Shown here piece after piece: positions 45,479 through 53,313 of a DNA stretch of 64,000 bases. Each line of letters starts with the position of its first letter. Positions within the stretch are counted from its first letter, which is position 1. Source of the stretch: Mycobacterium asiaticum (GTDB lineage: Bacteria > Actinomycetota > Actinomycetes > Mycobacteriales > Mycobacteriaceae); assembly GCF_001673365.1 (NCBI RefSeq), contig NZ_LZLS01000169.1, forward strand, positions 18,630 to 82,629. The letters are read 5' to 3'. The position numbers were made by a program, and so were the translations under genes. The notes under the pieces were generated by a model. The model searched no databases and was not told the DNA's origin. It was given only the letters and a program-made list of their open reading frames with translations.

Positions 45479-47355
45479 CCACACCGCGGCATCTGTCCGA
45501 CCGCTACGAACTGGGCGACATCCTCGGCTTCGGCGGAATGTCGGAAGTTCACCTTGCGCGCGACCTGCGGTTGCACCGCGACGTCGCAGTAAAGGTGTTG
45601 CGTGCCGACCTGGCCCGCGATCCCAGTTTCTATTTGCGGTTCCGCCGTGAGGCGCAGAATGCCGCGGCGCTCAACCACCCCGCGATCGTCGCGGTGTACG
45701 ACACCGGCGAGGCCGAGACGCCCGCCGGTCCGCTGCCCTACATCGTCATGGAGTACGTCGACGGTGTCACGCTGCGCGACATCGTCCACACCGAAGGCCC
45801 CATGACGCCCAAGCGCGCCATCGAGGTGATCGCCGACGCCTGCCAGGCGTTGAACTTCAGCCACCAGAACGGCATCATCCACCGCGACGTCAAGCCGGCG
45901 AACATCATGATCAGCTCCACCAACGCGGTCAAGGTGATGGACTTCGGCATTGCCCGCGCGATCGCAGATAGCGGCAACAGCGTCACCCAGACCGCGGCGG
46001 TGATCGGTACAGCGCAATACCTCTCCCCTGAGCAAGCTCGCGGCGATGCCGTCGATGCCCGGTCCGACGTCTACTCGTTGGGCTGTGTGTTGTACGAAAT
46101 GCTCACCGGGGAACCACCTTTCACCGGCGATTCACCCGTATCGGTGGCATACCAGCATGTGCGCGAAGACCCTACACCACCTTCGGAGCGGCACGAGGGG
46201 ATCTCGGCTGACCTCGATGCCGTCGTGCTCAAGGCGCTAGCCAAGAACCCGGAGAACCGATACCAAACCGCCGCGGAGATGCGCGCGGACCTGGTTCGAG
46301 TGCACAACGGAGAGGCGCCCGAGGCCCCCAAGGTGCTCACCGGCGCCGAGCGCAAGGCTTTCATGTCCTCCACGGGCGCGGGGCTCAGTGGTCCCCGCAC
46401 CGACCCGTTGCCGCGGCAGAATTTCGACGACTCCGACAGTGATCGCGGGGCCGGTTCGGTGGGCCGGTGGGTGGCGGCGGTCGCCGTACTGGCCGTGCTG
46501 ACAATCGTCGTCACCATCGCGATCAACACCTTCGGTGGCAGCACCCGCAGCGTGCAGGTTCCCGACGTGCGGGGACAGAGTTCCGCCGATGCGATCGTCG
46601 CGCTGCAGAACAAGGGCTTCAAGACGCGCACCCAGCAAAAGCCCGACTCCCAGATCCCGCCCGATCACGTCATCAGCACCGACCCAGGCGCCAACTCGTC
46701 GGTGGGCGCCGGCGACGAGATCACCATCAACGTCTCCACCGGGCCCGAGCAGCGCGAAGTCCCCGACGTGTCGGCGCTGACGTACTCCGAGGCGGTCAAG
46801 AAGCTCACCGCGGCCGGCTTCAACAAGTTCAAGCAGTCCAATTCCCCGTCGTCCCCGGAATTGGCGGGAAAGGTGGTCGGCACCAACCCGCCGGCGAACC
46901 AGACGTCGGCGATTACCAACGTGATCACGATCATCATCGGCTCGGGGCCGGAGACCAAGCAGATTCCCGACGTCGCGGGACAGACCGTCGACCTGGCGCA
47001 AAAGAATCTCACCGTCTACGGCTTCACCAAGTTCAGTCAGTCCTCGGTGGACAGTCCACGCCCCGCCGGTGACGTGATCAGCACCAATCCTCCCGCCGGC
47101 ACGACCGTGCCCGTCGACTCGGTGATCGAACTGCAGGTGTCCAAGGGCAACCAGTTCGTCATGCCTGATGTGACGGGCATGTTCTGGACCGACGCTGAGC
47201 CGCGGTTGCGGGCGCTGGGTTGGACGGGGGCGCTGGACAAGGGCCCCGACGTCGACGCCGGCGGGGCGCAGCACAACAAGATCGTCTACCAGAGTCCGTC
47301 GGCCGGCGCGGGGGTCAACCGGGACGGCGTGATCACGCTGAAGTTCGGTCAGTAG
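45475..47355 (+). CDS. pknB: Ser/Thr protein kinase PknB with four PASTA domains
   Basis: A 626-residue transmembrane kinase. The kinase domain (~11-275) has [33 protein letters not shown] and the activation-loop threonines in [20 protein letters not shown] juxtamembrane linker and a transmembrane helix ([20 protein letters not shown]) precede four extracellular PASTA repeats ([67 protein letters not shown]) that sense muropeptides or lipid II. The start overlaps the pknA stop by 4 nt. Its 3' end overlaps trpG convergently. Orthologue of Rv0014c. Confidence 0.97.
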   Translation: MTTPRHLSDRYELGDILGFGGMSEVHLARDLRLHRDVAVKVLRADLARDPSFYLRFRREAQNAAALNHPAIVAVYDTGEAETPAGPLPYIVMEYVDGVTLRDIVHTEGPMTPKRAIEVIADACQALNFSHQNGIIHRDVKPANIMISSTNAVKVMDFGIARAIADSGNSVTQTAAVIGTAQYLSPEQARGDAVDARSDVYSLGCVLYEMLTGEPPFTGDSPVSVAYQHVREDPTPPSERHEGISADLDAVVLKALAKNPENRYQTAAEMRADLVRVHNGEAPEAPKVLTGAERKAFMSSTGAGLSGPRTDPLPRQNFDDSDSDRGAGSVGRWVAAVAVLAVLTIVVTIAINTFGGSTRSVQVPDVRGQSSADAIVALQNKGFKTRTQQKPDSQIPPDHVISTDPGANSSVGAGDEITINVSTGPEQREVPDVSALTYSEAVKKLTAAGFNKFKQSNSPSSPELAGKVVGTNPPANQTSAITNVITIIIGSGPETKQIPDVAGQTVDLAQKNLTVYGFTKFSQSSVDSPRPAGDVISTNPPAGTTVPVDSVIELQVSKGNQFVMPDVTGMFWTDAEPRLRALGWTGALDKGPDVDAGGAQHNKIVYQSPSAGAGVNRDGVITLKFGQ

Positions 47356-48019
47356 CCCCGGCATCGGTCGGGAAGTGCGGCCGGACCGCCGTCAGTACCT
47401 CGTTCTCCAGTCGGCGCACCAAAGTGTCGTCACGCGCCCAGCCGCAGTAGGTGAGCCAGTTGGCCAGCATCCGGTGCCCGCCCTCGGTCAAGATCGACTC
47501 CGGATGGAATTGGACGCCGTGAATCGGCAGCGTGGTGTGCCGCACGGCCATGATCACTCCGCTCTGGGTGTGGGCGATCGCCTCCAGCTCGGTTGGCAAC
47601 GACTCGGGCAAGATGGTCAGCGAGTGGTACCGGGTAGCCGTGAACGGGTCCGGAAGACCTTGCAGCACACCGACATTCGTGTGTAAGACGCTGCTTGTCT
47701 TGCCGTGCAAGAGCTCTGGGGCGCGGTCGACGACGGCGCCGAATGCAACTCCGATGGCTTGATGACCCAGGCAGACTCCGAGCAGCGGCGTGCCGGCCGC
47801 AGCGCACGCGCGCACCAGGCTGATCGAGGCCCCCGCGCGTTCCGGGGTACCCGGGCCGGGGCTGAGCAGGAGGCCGTCGAATTCGGCCGCGATCGCGGTC
47901 GGGTCGGCGAGCCTCGCGTCGTCGTTGCGCCACACGGCAGCGTCGACGCCAAGCTGGCCCAGGTACTGCACCAGGTTGAACACGAAGCTGTCGTAGTTGT
48001 CGACGACCAGGATCCGCAT
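47333..48019 (-). CDS. trpG: Class I glutamine amidotransferase (anthranilate/aminodeoxychorismate synthase component II)
   Basis: A 228-residue enzyme releasing ammonia from glutamine for anthranilate and/or 4-amino-4-deoxychorismate synthesis. The catalytic Cys is in LLGVCLGHQAIGVAFG and the His-Glu pair in GVQFHPESILTEGG. The N-terminus is MRILVVDNYDSFVFNLVQYL. Orthologue of Rv0013 (trpG/pabA). The last 23 nt overlap the pknB 3' end in convergent orientation. It lies downstream of the DUF881 gene on the same strand. Confidence 0.95.
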   Translation of the reverse strand: MRILVVDNYDSFVFNLVQYLGQLGVDAAVWRNDDARLADPTAIAAEFDGLLLSPGPGTPERAGASISLVRACAAAGTPLLGVCLGHQAIGVAFGAVVDRAPELLHGKTSSVLHTNVGVLQGLPDPFTATRYHSLTILPESLPTELEAIAHTQSGVIMAVRHTTLPIHGVQFHPESILTEGGHRMLANWLTYCGWARDDTLVRRLENEVLTAVRPHFPTDAGATDRTSA

Positions 48020-48063
48020 CGTGACAGGTTACCGCCCCCTTGGAGGGCGCTCTGTCGGCAGCC

Positions 48064-48819
48064 TTAATAGCCGATCGGGCCCATCGGCTGGGCGAAATGC
48101 AGCCGCACCGGTTCGGAGTGGCTGGCCACAGCCACATCGGTCTTGACGTCCTCGCGGTAGCCAAGACCGAAGCGGACGACGTATTGCTTGTAAAGGGTCA
48201 CCAGTGGCGCAGCGGCCAAGGCAGCCTGCATTGCCGCGGCGTTGCCGATGGCCGTAATCGAATAAGGCGGGCTGTAGGTGCGACCGTTGAGCAGCAGTGT
48301 GTTACCGACGCAACGAACGACCGAGGTCGCGATGATGCGCTGATCCTGCATCTGAATTGCTTCCGCGCCGGCACTCCACATCGCGTTGAGGACCGCGTCG
48401 ATGTCCTGCTGGTGCACTACCAGGTCGTCCGGTGTGGCGTCCCGCGGAAACCGGCCGTTAGCGTCGCGCTGGGCGTCGTTGAGGACGACCACCAGGCCCG
48501 GGCCGTGTACCGCGTTCATATCGGCCTCACCGGCGAGCTCTGCGGCCCGTCGCAGCTTTGCCTGCAAGGCGGTGTCCGACGAACGGCCGTGGTACGCGTC
48601 AATCTTTCGGGTCAGCGCTTCGCGCTCGGAGTCCAGGTGACTTACCGAGGTGCGCGCCTCCCGAACCAGATCGACGAGTCGTGGGGCGTCGCTGCGGCGG
48701 ATCTCGGCTCCTCCGGATACCCCGTGCGTCGCCGCCAACAGCAGTCCGGCCAACAGACACACCAGTGGGACGCCGAAGCGCCACGGCGAACGGCTCCGAT
48801 CGATCGGTTGATCGGTCAC
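48064..48819 (-). CDS. DUF881 membrane-anchored protein (Rv0012-like)
   Basis: 251 residues from the GTG at 48819 (AGGGG upstream); the frame is open to 49101, but upstream codons are not protein-like. An N-terminal membrane helix (FGVPLVCLLAGLLLAATHGV), a coiled-coil region (~45-95, LDSEREALTRKIDAYHGR) and the DUF881 domain with NAVHGPGLVVVLNDAQRDAN, QQDIDAVLNAMWSAGAEAIQ and SPPYSITAIGN. DUF881 proteins are common beside division genes in Gram-positives, and function is unproven. It is divergent from crgA, and orthologous to Rv0012. Confidence 0.92.
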   Translation of the reverse strand: MTDQPIDRSRSPWRFGVPLVCLLAGLLLAATHGVSGGAEIRRSDAPRLVDLVREARTSVSHLDSEREALTRKIDAYHGRSSDTALQAKLRRAAELAGEADMNAVHGPGLVVVLNDAQRDANGRFPRDATPDDLVVHQQDIDAVLNAMWSAGAEAIQMQDQRIIATSVVRCVGNTLLLNGRTYSPPYSITAIGNAAAMQAALAAAPLVTLYKQYVVRFGLGYREDVKTDVAVASHSEPVRLHFAQPMGPIGY

Positions 48820-48945
48820 GTCTGCCCCTGTTTCGTGGTGACTTCCTGGCGGCGAGGCCAGGTGGGCTAATCTCAGTATCCGAGCCTGTAAACCATCGCG
48901 GCTGCTTGCAACCGTAATCGTTGCACCCGATCTCAGAGGTAACAA

Positions 48946-49227
48946 ATGCCCAAGTCCAAGGTCCGTAAGAAGAACGACTTCACCGTCAGTGCGGTCAGCC
49001 GCACGCCGGTGAAGGTGAAGGTCGGGCCATCGAGTGTGTGGTTCGTCGCGCTGTTCATCGGCCTGATGCTGATCGGGCTGGTTTGGCTGATGGTCTTCCA
49101 ACTGGCGGCCTACGGTCCGCAGGCCCCGGCCGCCCTACATTGGATGGCGGAGCTGGGTCCGTGGAATTACGCGATCGCCTTCGCCTTCATGATTTCTGGT
49201 CTGTTGCTCACGATGCGTTGGCACTGA
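48946..49227 (+). CDS. crgA: Septation inhibitor/cell division protein CrgA
   Basis: A 93-residue protein with a basic N-terminus ([14 protein letters not shown]) and two transmembrane helices ([20 protein letters not shown] and [19 protein letters not shown]). CrgA links FtsZ, FtsQ, FtsI and CwsA at the division site and recruits RodA-type wall synthesis. Orthologue of Rv0011c. It lies in the same region as cwsA, pbpA, rodA, pknA and pknB, its functional partners. Confidence 0.95.
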   Translation: MPKSKVRKKNDFTVSAVSRTPVKVKVGPSSVWFVALFIGLMLIGLVWLMVFQLAAYGPQAPAALHWMAELGPWNYAIAFAFMISGLLLTMRWH

Positions 49228-49311
49228 CCCAGGCGCACAGGAACTGACGCAGGCGTAATGAATTTATTTTAGGTGGGGTTTGTTAGCGCGCCAGCAACCT
49301 GTTGGCCACCC

Positions 49312-49329
49312 AATCACACGCGTGTGATT
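49312..49329. promoter_or_regulatory. Perfect 18-bp palindrome
   Basis: AATCACACGCGTGTGATT (49312-49329) is its own reverse complement with no spacer. It sits between crgA and the Rv0010c-like gene, 66 bp before the latter's ATG, so it could be an operator for a dimeric regulator. The regulator is unknown. Confidence 0.7.
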
Positions 49330-49350
49330 CATCCCCACTGTTGATAGCTG

Positions 49351-49372
49351 CTGTGGATAACTGCGTCCACAG
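49351..49372. promoter_or_regulatory. DnaA-box-like inverted repeat
   Basis: TGTGGATAA at 49352-49360 is the reverse complement of TTATCCACA, the canonical DnaA box. It forms arms CTGTGGA (49351-49357) and TCCACAG (49366-49372) around TAACTGCG. The second arm contains a weaker box (CGTCCACA). It lies 24 bp before the Rv0010c-like ATG, about 13 kb from the dnaA-dnaN origin region. Confidence 0.5.
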
Positions 49373-49395
49373 TGGTGAGAGGGTCTTAGTAAGTT

Positions 49396-49809
49396 ATGCA
49401 GCAAACTGAATGGTCGCCACACACGGCTGGAATCGCTGGTTGTGGGGTCGCAGGCGTTTTGATAGCTACCGCTACTGTGACGATGGTCACAGACCCGCCA
49501 GCGCGGGTTATCGCCGGGATTGCCGCGGCCGGCCTGCTGTTGTTTGCCAGCGGATCGTGGCGCGCCCGCCCGAAGCTGGCAATCACGCCCGAGGGACTGA
49601 TGGTGCGCGGTTGGTTCCGGACGCAGTTATTGACACGGGACGCACTCAAGATCATCAGGATCTCGGAGTTCCGCCGCCATGGCCGCAAAGTGCGCTTTCT
49701 GGAGATCGAAACAGTGGACGGGGGACTGCTCATCCTGTCCCGCTGGGACCTCGGGACCGACCCGTTGAACGTGCTTGACGCCCTCACCGACGCCGGCTAC
49801 GCCGGCTAA
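49396..49809 (+). CDS. PH-domain membrane protein (Rv0010c-like)
   Basis: A 137-residue protein with two N-terminal transmembrane helices (GIAGCGVAGVLIATATVTMV and AGIAAAGLLLFASGSW) followed by a bacterial PH-type beta domain (ARPKLAITPEGLMVRGWFRT, VDGGLLILSRWDLGTDPLNV). It is the orthologue of Rv0010c; its function is unknown, though the domain resembles the CFP-6/low-molecular-weight antigen class. A TGTGA-N6-TCACA sequence lies inside codons ~27-32. It is convergent with ppiA, with a strong hairpin between. Confidence 0.85.
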   Translation: MQQTEWSPHTAGIAGCGVAGVLIATATVTMVTDPPARVIAGIAAAGLLLFASGSWRARPKLAITPEGLMVRGWFRTQLLTRDALKIIRISEFRRHGRKVRFLEIETVDGGLLILSRWDLGTDPLNVLDALTDAGYAG

Positions 49810-49812
49810 GGG

Positions 49813-49869
49813 GCCGAGCAGACACGACAGCACCAAGCGACGCGGCTCGTGCTGTTGTGTCTGCTCGGC
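49813..49869. terminator. Bidirectional hairpin terminator between Rv0010c-like and ppiA
   Basis: The 21-base arms 49813-49833 and 49849-49869 are reverse complements with one mismatch, around a 15-base loop. The hairpin lies between the two convergent stops and would serve both strands. No U-tract is present, typical of mycobacterial intrinsic-like terminators. Confidence 0.8.
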
Positions 49870-49874
49870 AACCG

Positions 49875-50423
49875 TCAGGAGATGGTGATGGACTCGATGA
49901 CGACCGGCTCGGTGGGCCGGTCGTTGCCGTCGGTGGCCGTCGACGAGATGGTGTCTACGACGCGCTGCGAGTCGGGATCGATGACCTCGCCGTAGATGGT
50001 GTGGCGCCGGTTCAGGTGCGGGGTCGGGCCGACGGTGATGAAGAACTGTGAACCGTTGGTGCCCGGACCGGCGTTGGCCATCGCCAGCAGGTACGGACGG
50101 TCGAACTGCAACTCGGGGTGGAACTCGTCGGCGAACTTGTAACCCGGCCCGCCGCGGCCGGTGCCGGTCGGGTCGCCGCCCTGGATCATGAAGCCCCGGA
50201 TGACCCGGTGGAACACCGCACCGTCGTAGAACGGACCCGACGGACCACCCGATGCGTTCTGCGTCGAGTACTCCTTGGTGCCCTGCGCCAGGCCGACGAA
50301 GTTGGCGACGGTCTTGGGCGCGTGGTTGCCGAACAGGGCGACCTTGATGTCTCCGCGGTTGGTGTGCAGCGTGGCGGTAGCGGTCTGTATGGGGCTATTA
50401 GTCACGAAATCACAGTCTGCCAC
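49875..50423 (-). CDS. ppiA: Cyclophilin-type peptidyl-prolyl isomerase PpiA
   Basis: A 182-residue cyclophilin catalysing cis-trans isomerisation of Xaa-Pro bonds. Active-site segments are [20 protein letters not shown] (catalytic Arg, FMxQGG), [16 protein letters not shown] and HTIYGEVID. It lacks an evident signal peptide. Orthologue of Rv0009, nearly identical along its length. The following gene, cwsA, is divergent, 120 bp away. Confidence 0.97.
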   Translation of the reverse strand: MADCDFVTNSPIQTATATLHTNRGDIKVALFGNHAPKTVANFVGLAQGTKEYSTQNASGGPSGPFYDGAVFHRVIRGFMIQGGDPTGTGRGGPGYKFADEFHPELQFDRPYLLAMANAGPGTNGSQFFITVGPTPHLNRRHTIYGEVIDPDSQRVVDTISSTATDGNDRPTEPVVIESITIS

Positions 50424-50542
50424 TACGCGTTACGCGGCCCGCACCGGGTGTCGACCGCGACGTACCCGAACAGGTACTAGCTCGACGGCCCGGTACCTGA
50501 TAGGACTTCGTAGGACTTGAGCAGTGCACAGAAAGGCGCCAC

Positions 50543-50995
50543 ATGAGCGGAAAAGCCGGCGAAACGGCGCAAGCCTCGTTGACCCCACGCGAGCGACTCA
50601 CCCGCGGCCTGACCTATTCGGCGGTCGGACCCGTGGACGTCACGCGCGGGGTGGTCGGCCTGAGTGTGCAGTCGGCGCACTCCACCGCGACCGAGCTTCG
50701 TCGTCGCTACCGCGAGGGCCGCCTGGCCCGTGAACTCGCTGCCGCGCAGGAAACGATCGGCCAGGAGCTTGCTTCCAAAAACAGGCGAGCTCAGGAAGTG
50801 GTCGCCAACCTGCCGCAGCTGTTGCAGGAGGCCCGCCGCAACCAACGGCGCAGCAAGAAGCCGTGGCTCATCGCCGGTGCTGCCGGCGTCGTGGTCCTGG
50901 CCGGGGGCGCCGTCGCCTTCAGCATCGTGCGCCGCTCGTCGCGCCCCGAGCCGTCACCGCGGCCGCCAAGCGTCGACGTGCAACCCCGTCCCTAA
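50543..50995 (+). CDS. cwsA: Cell wall synthesis protein CwsA
   Basis: A 150-residue protein with a cytoplasmic N-terminus (TPRERLTRGLTYSAVGPVDV), a helical region (~45-105) and a single C-terminal transmembrane helix (LIAGAAGVVVLAGGAVAFSI), followed by an Arg/Pro-rich tail. It is the orthologue of Rv0008c, which interacts with CrgA and Wag31 to control polar growth and division. The stop overlaps the convergent LLM gene stop by 4 nt. Confidence 0.93.
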   Translation: MSGKAGETAQASLTPRERLTRGLTYSAVGPVDVTRGVVGLSVQSAHSTATELRRRYREGRLARELAAAQETIGQELASKNRRAQEVVANLPQLLQEARRNQRRSKKPWLIAGAAGVVVLAGGAVAFSIVRRSSRPEPSPRPPSVDVQPRP

Positions 50996-51912
50996 GGCAC
51001 CTTCGGTTTGATCTCCTCAATCAGCCACTGTGCGTAGTCCAGGTACTCCTGCACTCCTCGTACCGGCGGGATGGGCACGGCGCTGTAGGTAACCCCTTGT
51101 GCGGCAAGCCAACTAAGGCGGTCGACGAGTTCCTGCGCGCTCAGGCCCGGCCGCGCGTCCGGGTCGTCCTGCACGACGTGTCCTTCCCCGACCCGGTTGG
51201 TGCCCAAGCCATGCACCACCTCGAACGGACGTCCGTCGTAGCCCGGTTGGGCCTTGATGAAGTCAATGCGCTCGGCGATCTGCTCGGGCGGGGTCAGAAA
51301 GCACCACCAGCCCGACGCGAACTTGGCGGCCCGACGCAGCGCGGCGTCCGAGTCGCCGCCGATCCAGATCGGAAGATGGGGTTTCTGAACGGGTTTCGGC
51401 TCGAACGCCACATCGTGAAACGACACATACTTACCGTCGAAGGCCGGCGCCTCGGCGGACCACAGCTCGAGAATCGCCGCCAGGTATTCGTTCGCAATGC
51501 GTCCGCGTTTGTTGAACGGCACCCCGATGAGATCGAACTCGCGTTGCAGCCAGCCGACGCCGAAGGTGACGGTCATGCGTCCGCCGCTCAGCCAGTCGGC
51601 GGTCGCCAACGCTTTGGCGAGCACGATCGGATGCTGCAGCGGCAGGATCGTGATCGCCGAGTTGAGCCGGATCCGTTCGGTAGCACCCGCAAGATAGGCC
51701 TGCGCCACTGTGGAATGCATGAAATGCGGCCCCGACAATTCGATGTGCTCGTTGGGGATGACGAGGTGTTCTGGGACAGCGATCATGTCGTAACCCCACT
51801 CGTCGGCGCACTTGGCCATCCGGGTCTGGTCGGCGCCGGTGACCTCGGCCTCCCATGGCTGGGTCAAGGCTTTCAGCCGAACCAGGTGGGGGAGGGGGAA
51901 GAGGAACTTCAT
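50992..51912 (-). CDS. LLM-class F420-dependent oxidoreductase
   Basis: A 306-residue TIM-barrel enzyme of the F420-dependent LLM family. Motifs: ADEWGYDMIAVPEHLVIPNE, ITILPLQHPIVLAKALATAD, LSGGRMTVTFGVGWLQREFD, KRGRIANEYLAAILELW and LPIWIGGDSDAALRRAAKFA. The ATG at 51912 starts MKFLFPLPHLVRLKAL, only 3 nt past the tRNA-Ala 3' end. Its far end overlaps the cwsA stop. I recall no equivalent gene between alaT and Rv0008c in H37Rv, where ~690 bp separate them, so this is probably a lineage-specific gene or one decayed there. Confidence 0.92.
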   Translation of the reverse strand: MKFLFPLPHLVRLKALTQPWEAEVTGADQTRMAKCADEWGYDMIAVPEHLVIPNEHIELSGPHFMHSTVAQAYLAGATERIRLNSAITILPLQHPIVLAKALATADWLSGGRMTVTFGVGWLQREFDLIGVPFNKRGRIANEYLAAILELWSAEAPAFDGKYVSFHDVAFEPKPVQKPHLPIWIGGDSDAALRRAAKFASGWWCFLTPPEQIAERIDFIKAQPGYDGRPFEVVHGLGTNRVGEGHVVQDDPDARPGLSAQELVDRLSWLAAQGVTYSAVPIPPVRGVQEYLDYAQWLIEEIKPKVP

Positions 51913-51915
51913 TTG

Positions 51916-51988
51916 TGGAGCCTAGGGGAATCGAACCCCTGACACCCGCCTTGCAAAGGCGGTGCTCTACCAACTGAGCTAAGGCCCC
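51916..51988 (-). tRNA. alaT: tRNA-Ala (anticodon TGC)
   Basis: 73-nt cloverleaf. Acceptor GGGGCCT pairs with AGGCTCC, the anticodon stem encloses TTTGCAA giving TGC, and the T arm is GGGGTTCGATTCCCC. CCA is not encoded. The next CDS starts 3 nt after the discriminator base. Confidence 0.96.
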
Positions 51989-52146
51989 TCTGGGATTTCC
52001 GATACGTCACCGGGGTTCGGATCGGGCGCCACATGCCACACTTCGACGTCACGCCGCGAACGAACCACCGCCGCGGTCGCCGCACCCAGAGCGGCGGCCG
52101 CTGCCAGCGGCAACGTGAACTTCACACGACGTCTTGACGGGCACAT
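51979..52146 (-). CDS. Small 55-residue ORF between tRNA-Ile and tRNA-Ala
   Basis: ATG at 52146 opens a 55-residue frame (MCPSRRRVKFTLPLAAAAAL...) ending TAG at 51979, inside the first 10 nt of tRNA-Ala. An Arg-rich start, a hydrophobic helix (LPLAAAAALGAATAAVV) and an acidic tail (RDVEVWHVAPDPNPGDVSE) suggest a small membrane protein. It may belong to the actinobacterial DLW-39 family usually found near gyrA and tRNA-Ile/Ala, though the usual DLW motif reads EVW here. Translation across the tRNA overlap is unproven. Confidence 0.42.
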   Translation of the reverse strand: MCPSRRRVKFTLPLAAAAALGAATAAVVRSRRDVEVWHVAPDPNPGDVSEIPEGP

Positions 52147-52150
52147 GTCG

Positions 52151-52224
52151 TGGGCCTAGGAGGACTCGAACCTCCGACCTCTTCGTTATCAGCGAAGCGC
52201 TCTAACCGCCTGAGCTATAGGCCC
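52151..52224 (-). tRNA. ileT: tRNA-Ile (anticodon GAT)
   Basis: 74-nt cloverleaf. Acceptor GGGCCTA pairs with TAGGCCC, the anticodon loop CTGATAA gives GAT, and the T arm is GAGGTTCGAGTCCTC. CCA is not encoded. Standard gyrA-linked tRNA-Ile/tRNA-Ala order. Confidence 0.96.
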
Positions 52225-52283
52225 GTACTGCCAGTACGGCCGAGCGACGAGATTACCGCACCGGCCGCCCGACCCCCAAGTCG

Positions 52284-52369
52284 CGTGGCGATCGCAAGCG
52301 CGGCGCAGCCGGGCGCGGCGGGTCGCCACCCAACAGAACGTGGCGATCGCAAGCGCGGCGCAGCCGGGC
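52284..52369. repeat. Direct repeat of 31 bp (two copies) downstream of the DUF3566 gene
   Basis: CGTGGCGATCGCAAGCGCGG extends to 31 identical bases at 52284-52314 and 52339-52369, spaced 55 bp start to start. The copies occupy the interval between the DUF3566 gene stop (52372) and tRNA-Ile. They are separate from the tandem repeat at 12.8 kb but of similar GC-rich style. Confidence 0.9.
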
Positions 52370-52371
52370 AC

Positions 52372-53241
52372 TCAGTCGCGATCGGCCAGCGTCACCTCGA
52401 TACCGCCGATCAAATCGGTGGTCAGGTTGTAGACGAACGCGGCGATAGTGGCCATCGCGGTCATCAACACGATGTTCACCAACCCGATCAGCACGGCGCC
52501 GCCGAAGATCGTCCCGCTGGACACCAGCTCGCCGCTGCTGCCGCTGGTGTTGTTGAGCAGATCGCCGACGTTGCTGTTGAGCTTGGCCCACACGCCCATA
52601 CCGCCGAGCACCAGGTACAGGAACGCCACGGCGATCATCCACACGAAGAACAGCGCCACCGACAACAGCAGCGACACCTTCAAGGTGCTCCACGGATCGA
52701 TGCGCCGGATCTGCATGGAGGCCCGGACCGGCCCACGCGCTCGTCGGGATCCGACTTGCACGCCCCGGGATTCGCGGGCCTCGCCACTCACCGAGCGACT
52801 CGTCCCCGACGCACCCGTGTCGCTACTGCGTTCCGGGGTGGACTTGCGTTGTTCGCTTCGTTGCGAAGTCCGCGGAGCCGGACCGGAGAGATCCGGCAGT
52901 TCGCTGGCGTACGCTTCCGCGGGCGCGTTTTCGCTGCGTCCGGGTGCACCTTCCGACTGCGCACCGGCCGACGGCGCGGACGTGCCGGAGATGAAGCGGT
53001 TTAGCCGAGCTTCCGAACCGGCCGGTGGTCGCACATCGGTGGGCGGGTCGGCAGCCGCCGGACGACGCCCGGATTCCGACCCGGTTCGGGCGCTACCGCG
53101 CTGCCAGGGCGGCGAATCCGCGGCATCCGGTAGGCGACCGGGTCCGGTCCCAGCCCGGTGCGCACCGGCACGTTCGACCGCCGCGTCCCCGTTCGGGTTC
53201 TCACCCGGACTGGAGGCACCCGGCTCGTTCGGTGAACTCAC
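52372..53241 (-). CDS. DUF3566 membrane protein (Rv0007-like)
   Basis: 289 residues from GTG 53241 (GGAGTCGGG upstream). The N-terminal ~165 residues are Pro/Ser/Gly/Arg-rich and probably disordered. They are followed by the DUF3566 domain (~185-289) with two transmembrane helices ([20 protein letters not shown], and [20 protein letters not shown]). DUF3566 proteins sit downstream of gyrA in actinobacteria; function unknown. Orthologue of Rv0007. Gene end reaches a GC-rich direct repeat. Confidence 0.9.
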   Translation of the reverse strand: MSSPNEPGASSPGENPNGDAAVERAGAHRAGTGPGRLPDAADSPPWQRGSARTGSESGRRPAAADPPTDVRPPAGSEARLNRFISGTSAPSAGAQSEGAPGRSENAPAEAYASELPDLSGPAPRTSQRSEQRKSTPERSSDTGASGTSRSVSGEARESRGVQVGSRRARGPVRASMQIRRIDPWSTLKVSLLLSVALFFVWMIAVAFLYLVLGGMGVWAKLNSNVGDLLNNTSGSSGELVSSGTIFGGAVLIGLVNIVLMTAMATIAAFVYNLTTDLIGGIEVTLADRD

Positions 53242-53313
53242 CCCGACTCCTTACATGTCTGCTCAAGTAGCTGAGTCTATGCCGGGGGGTCCGTGAGCCG
53301 TGCCCCCGCCCAG

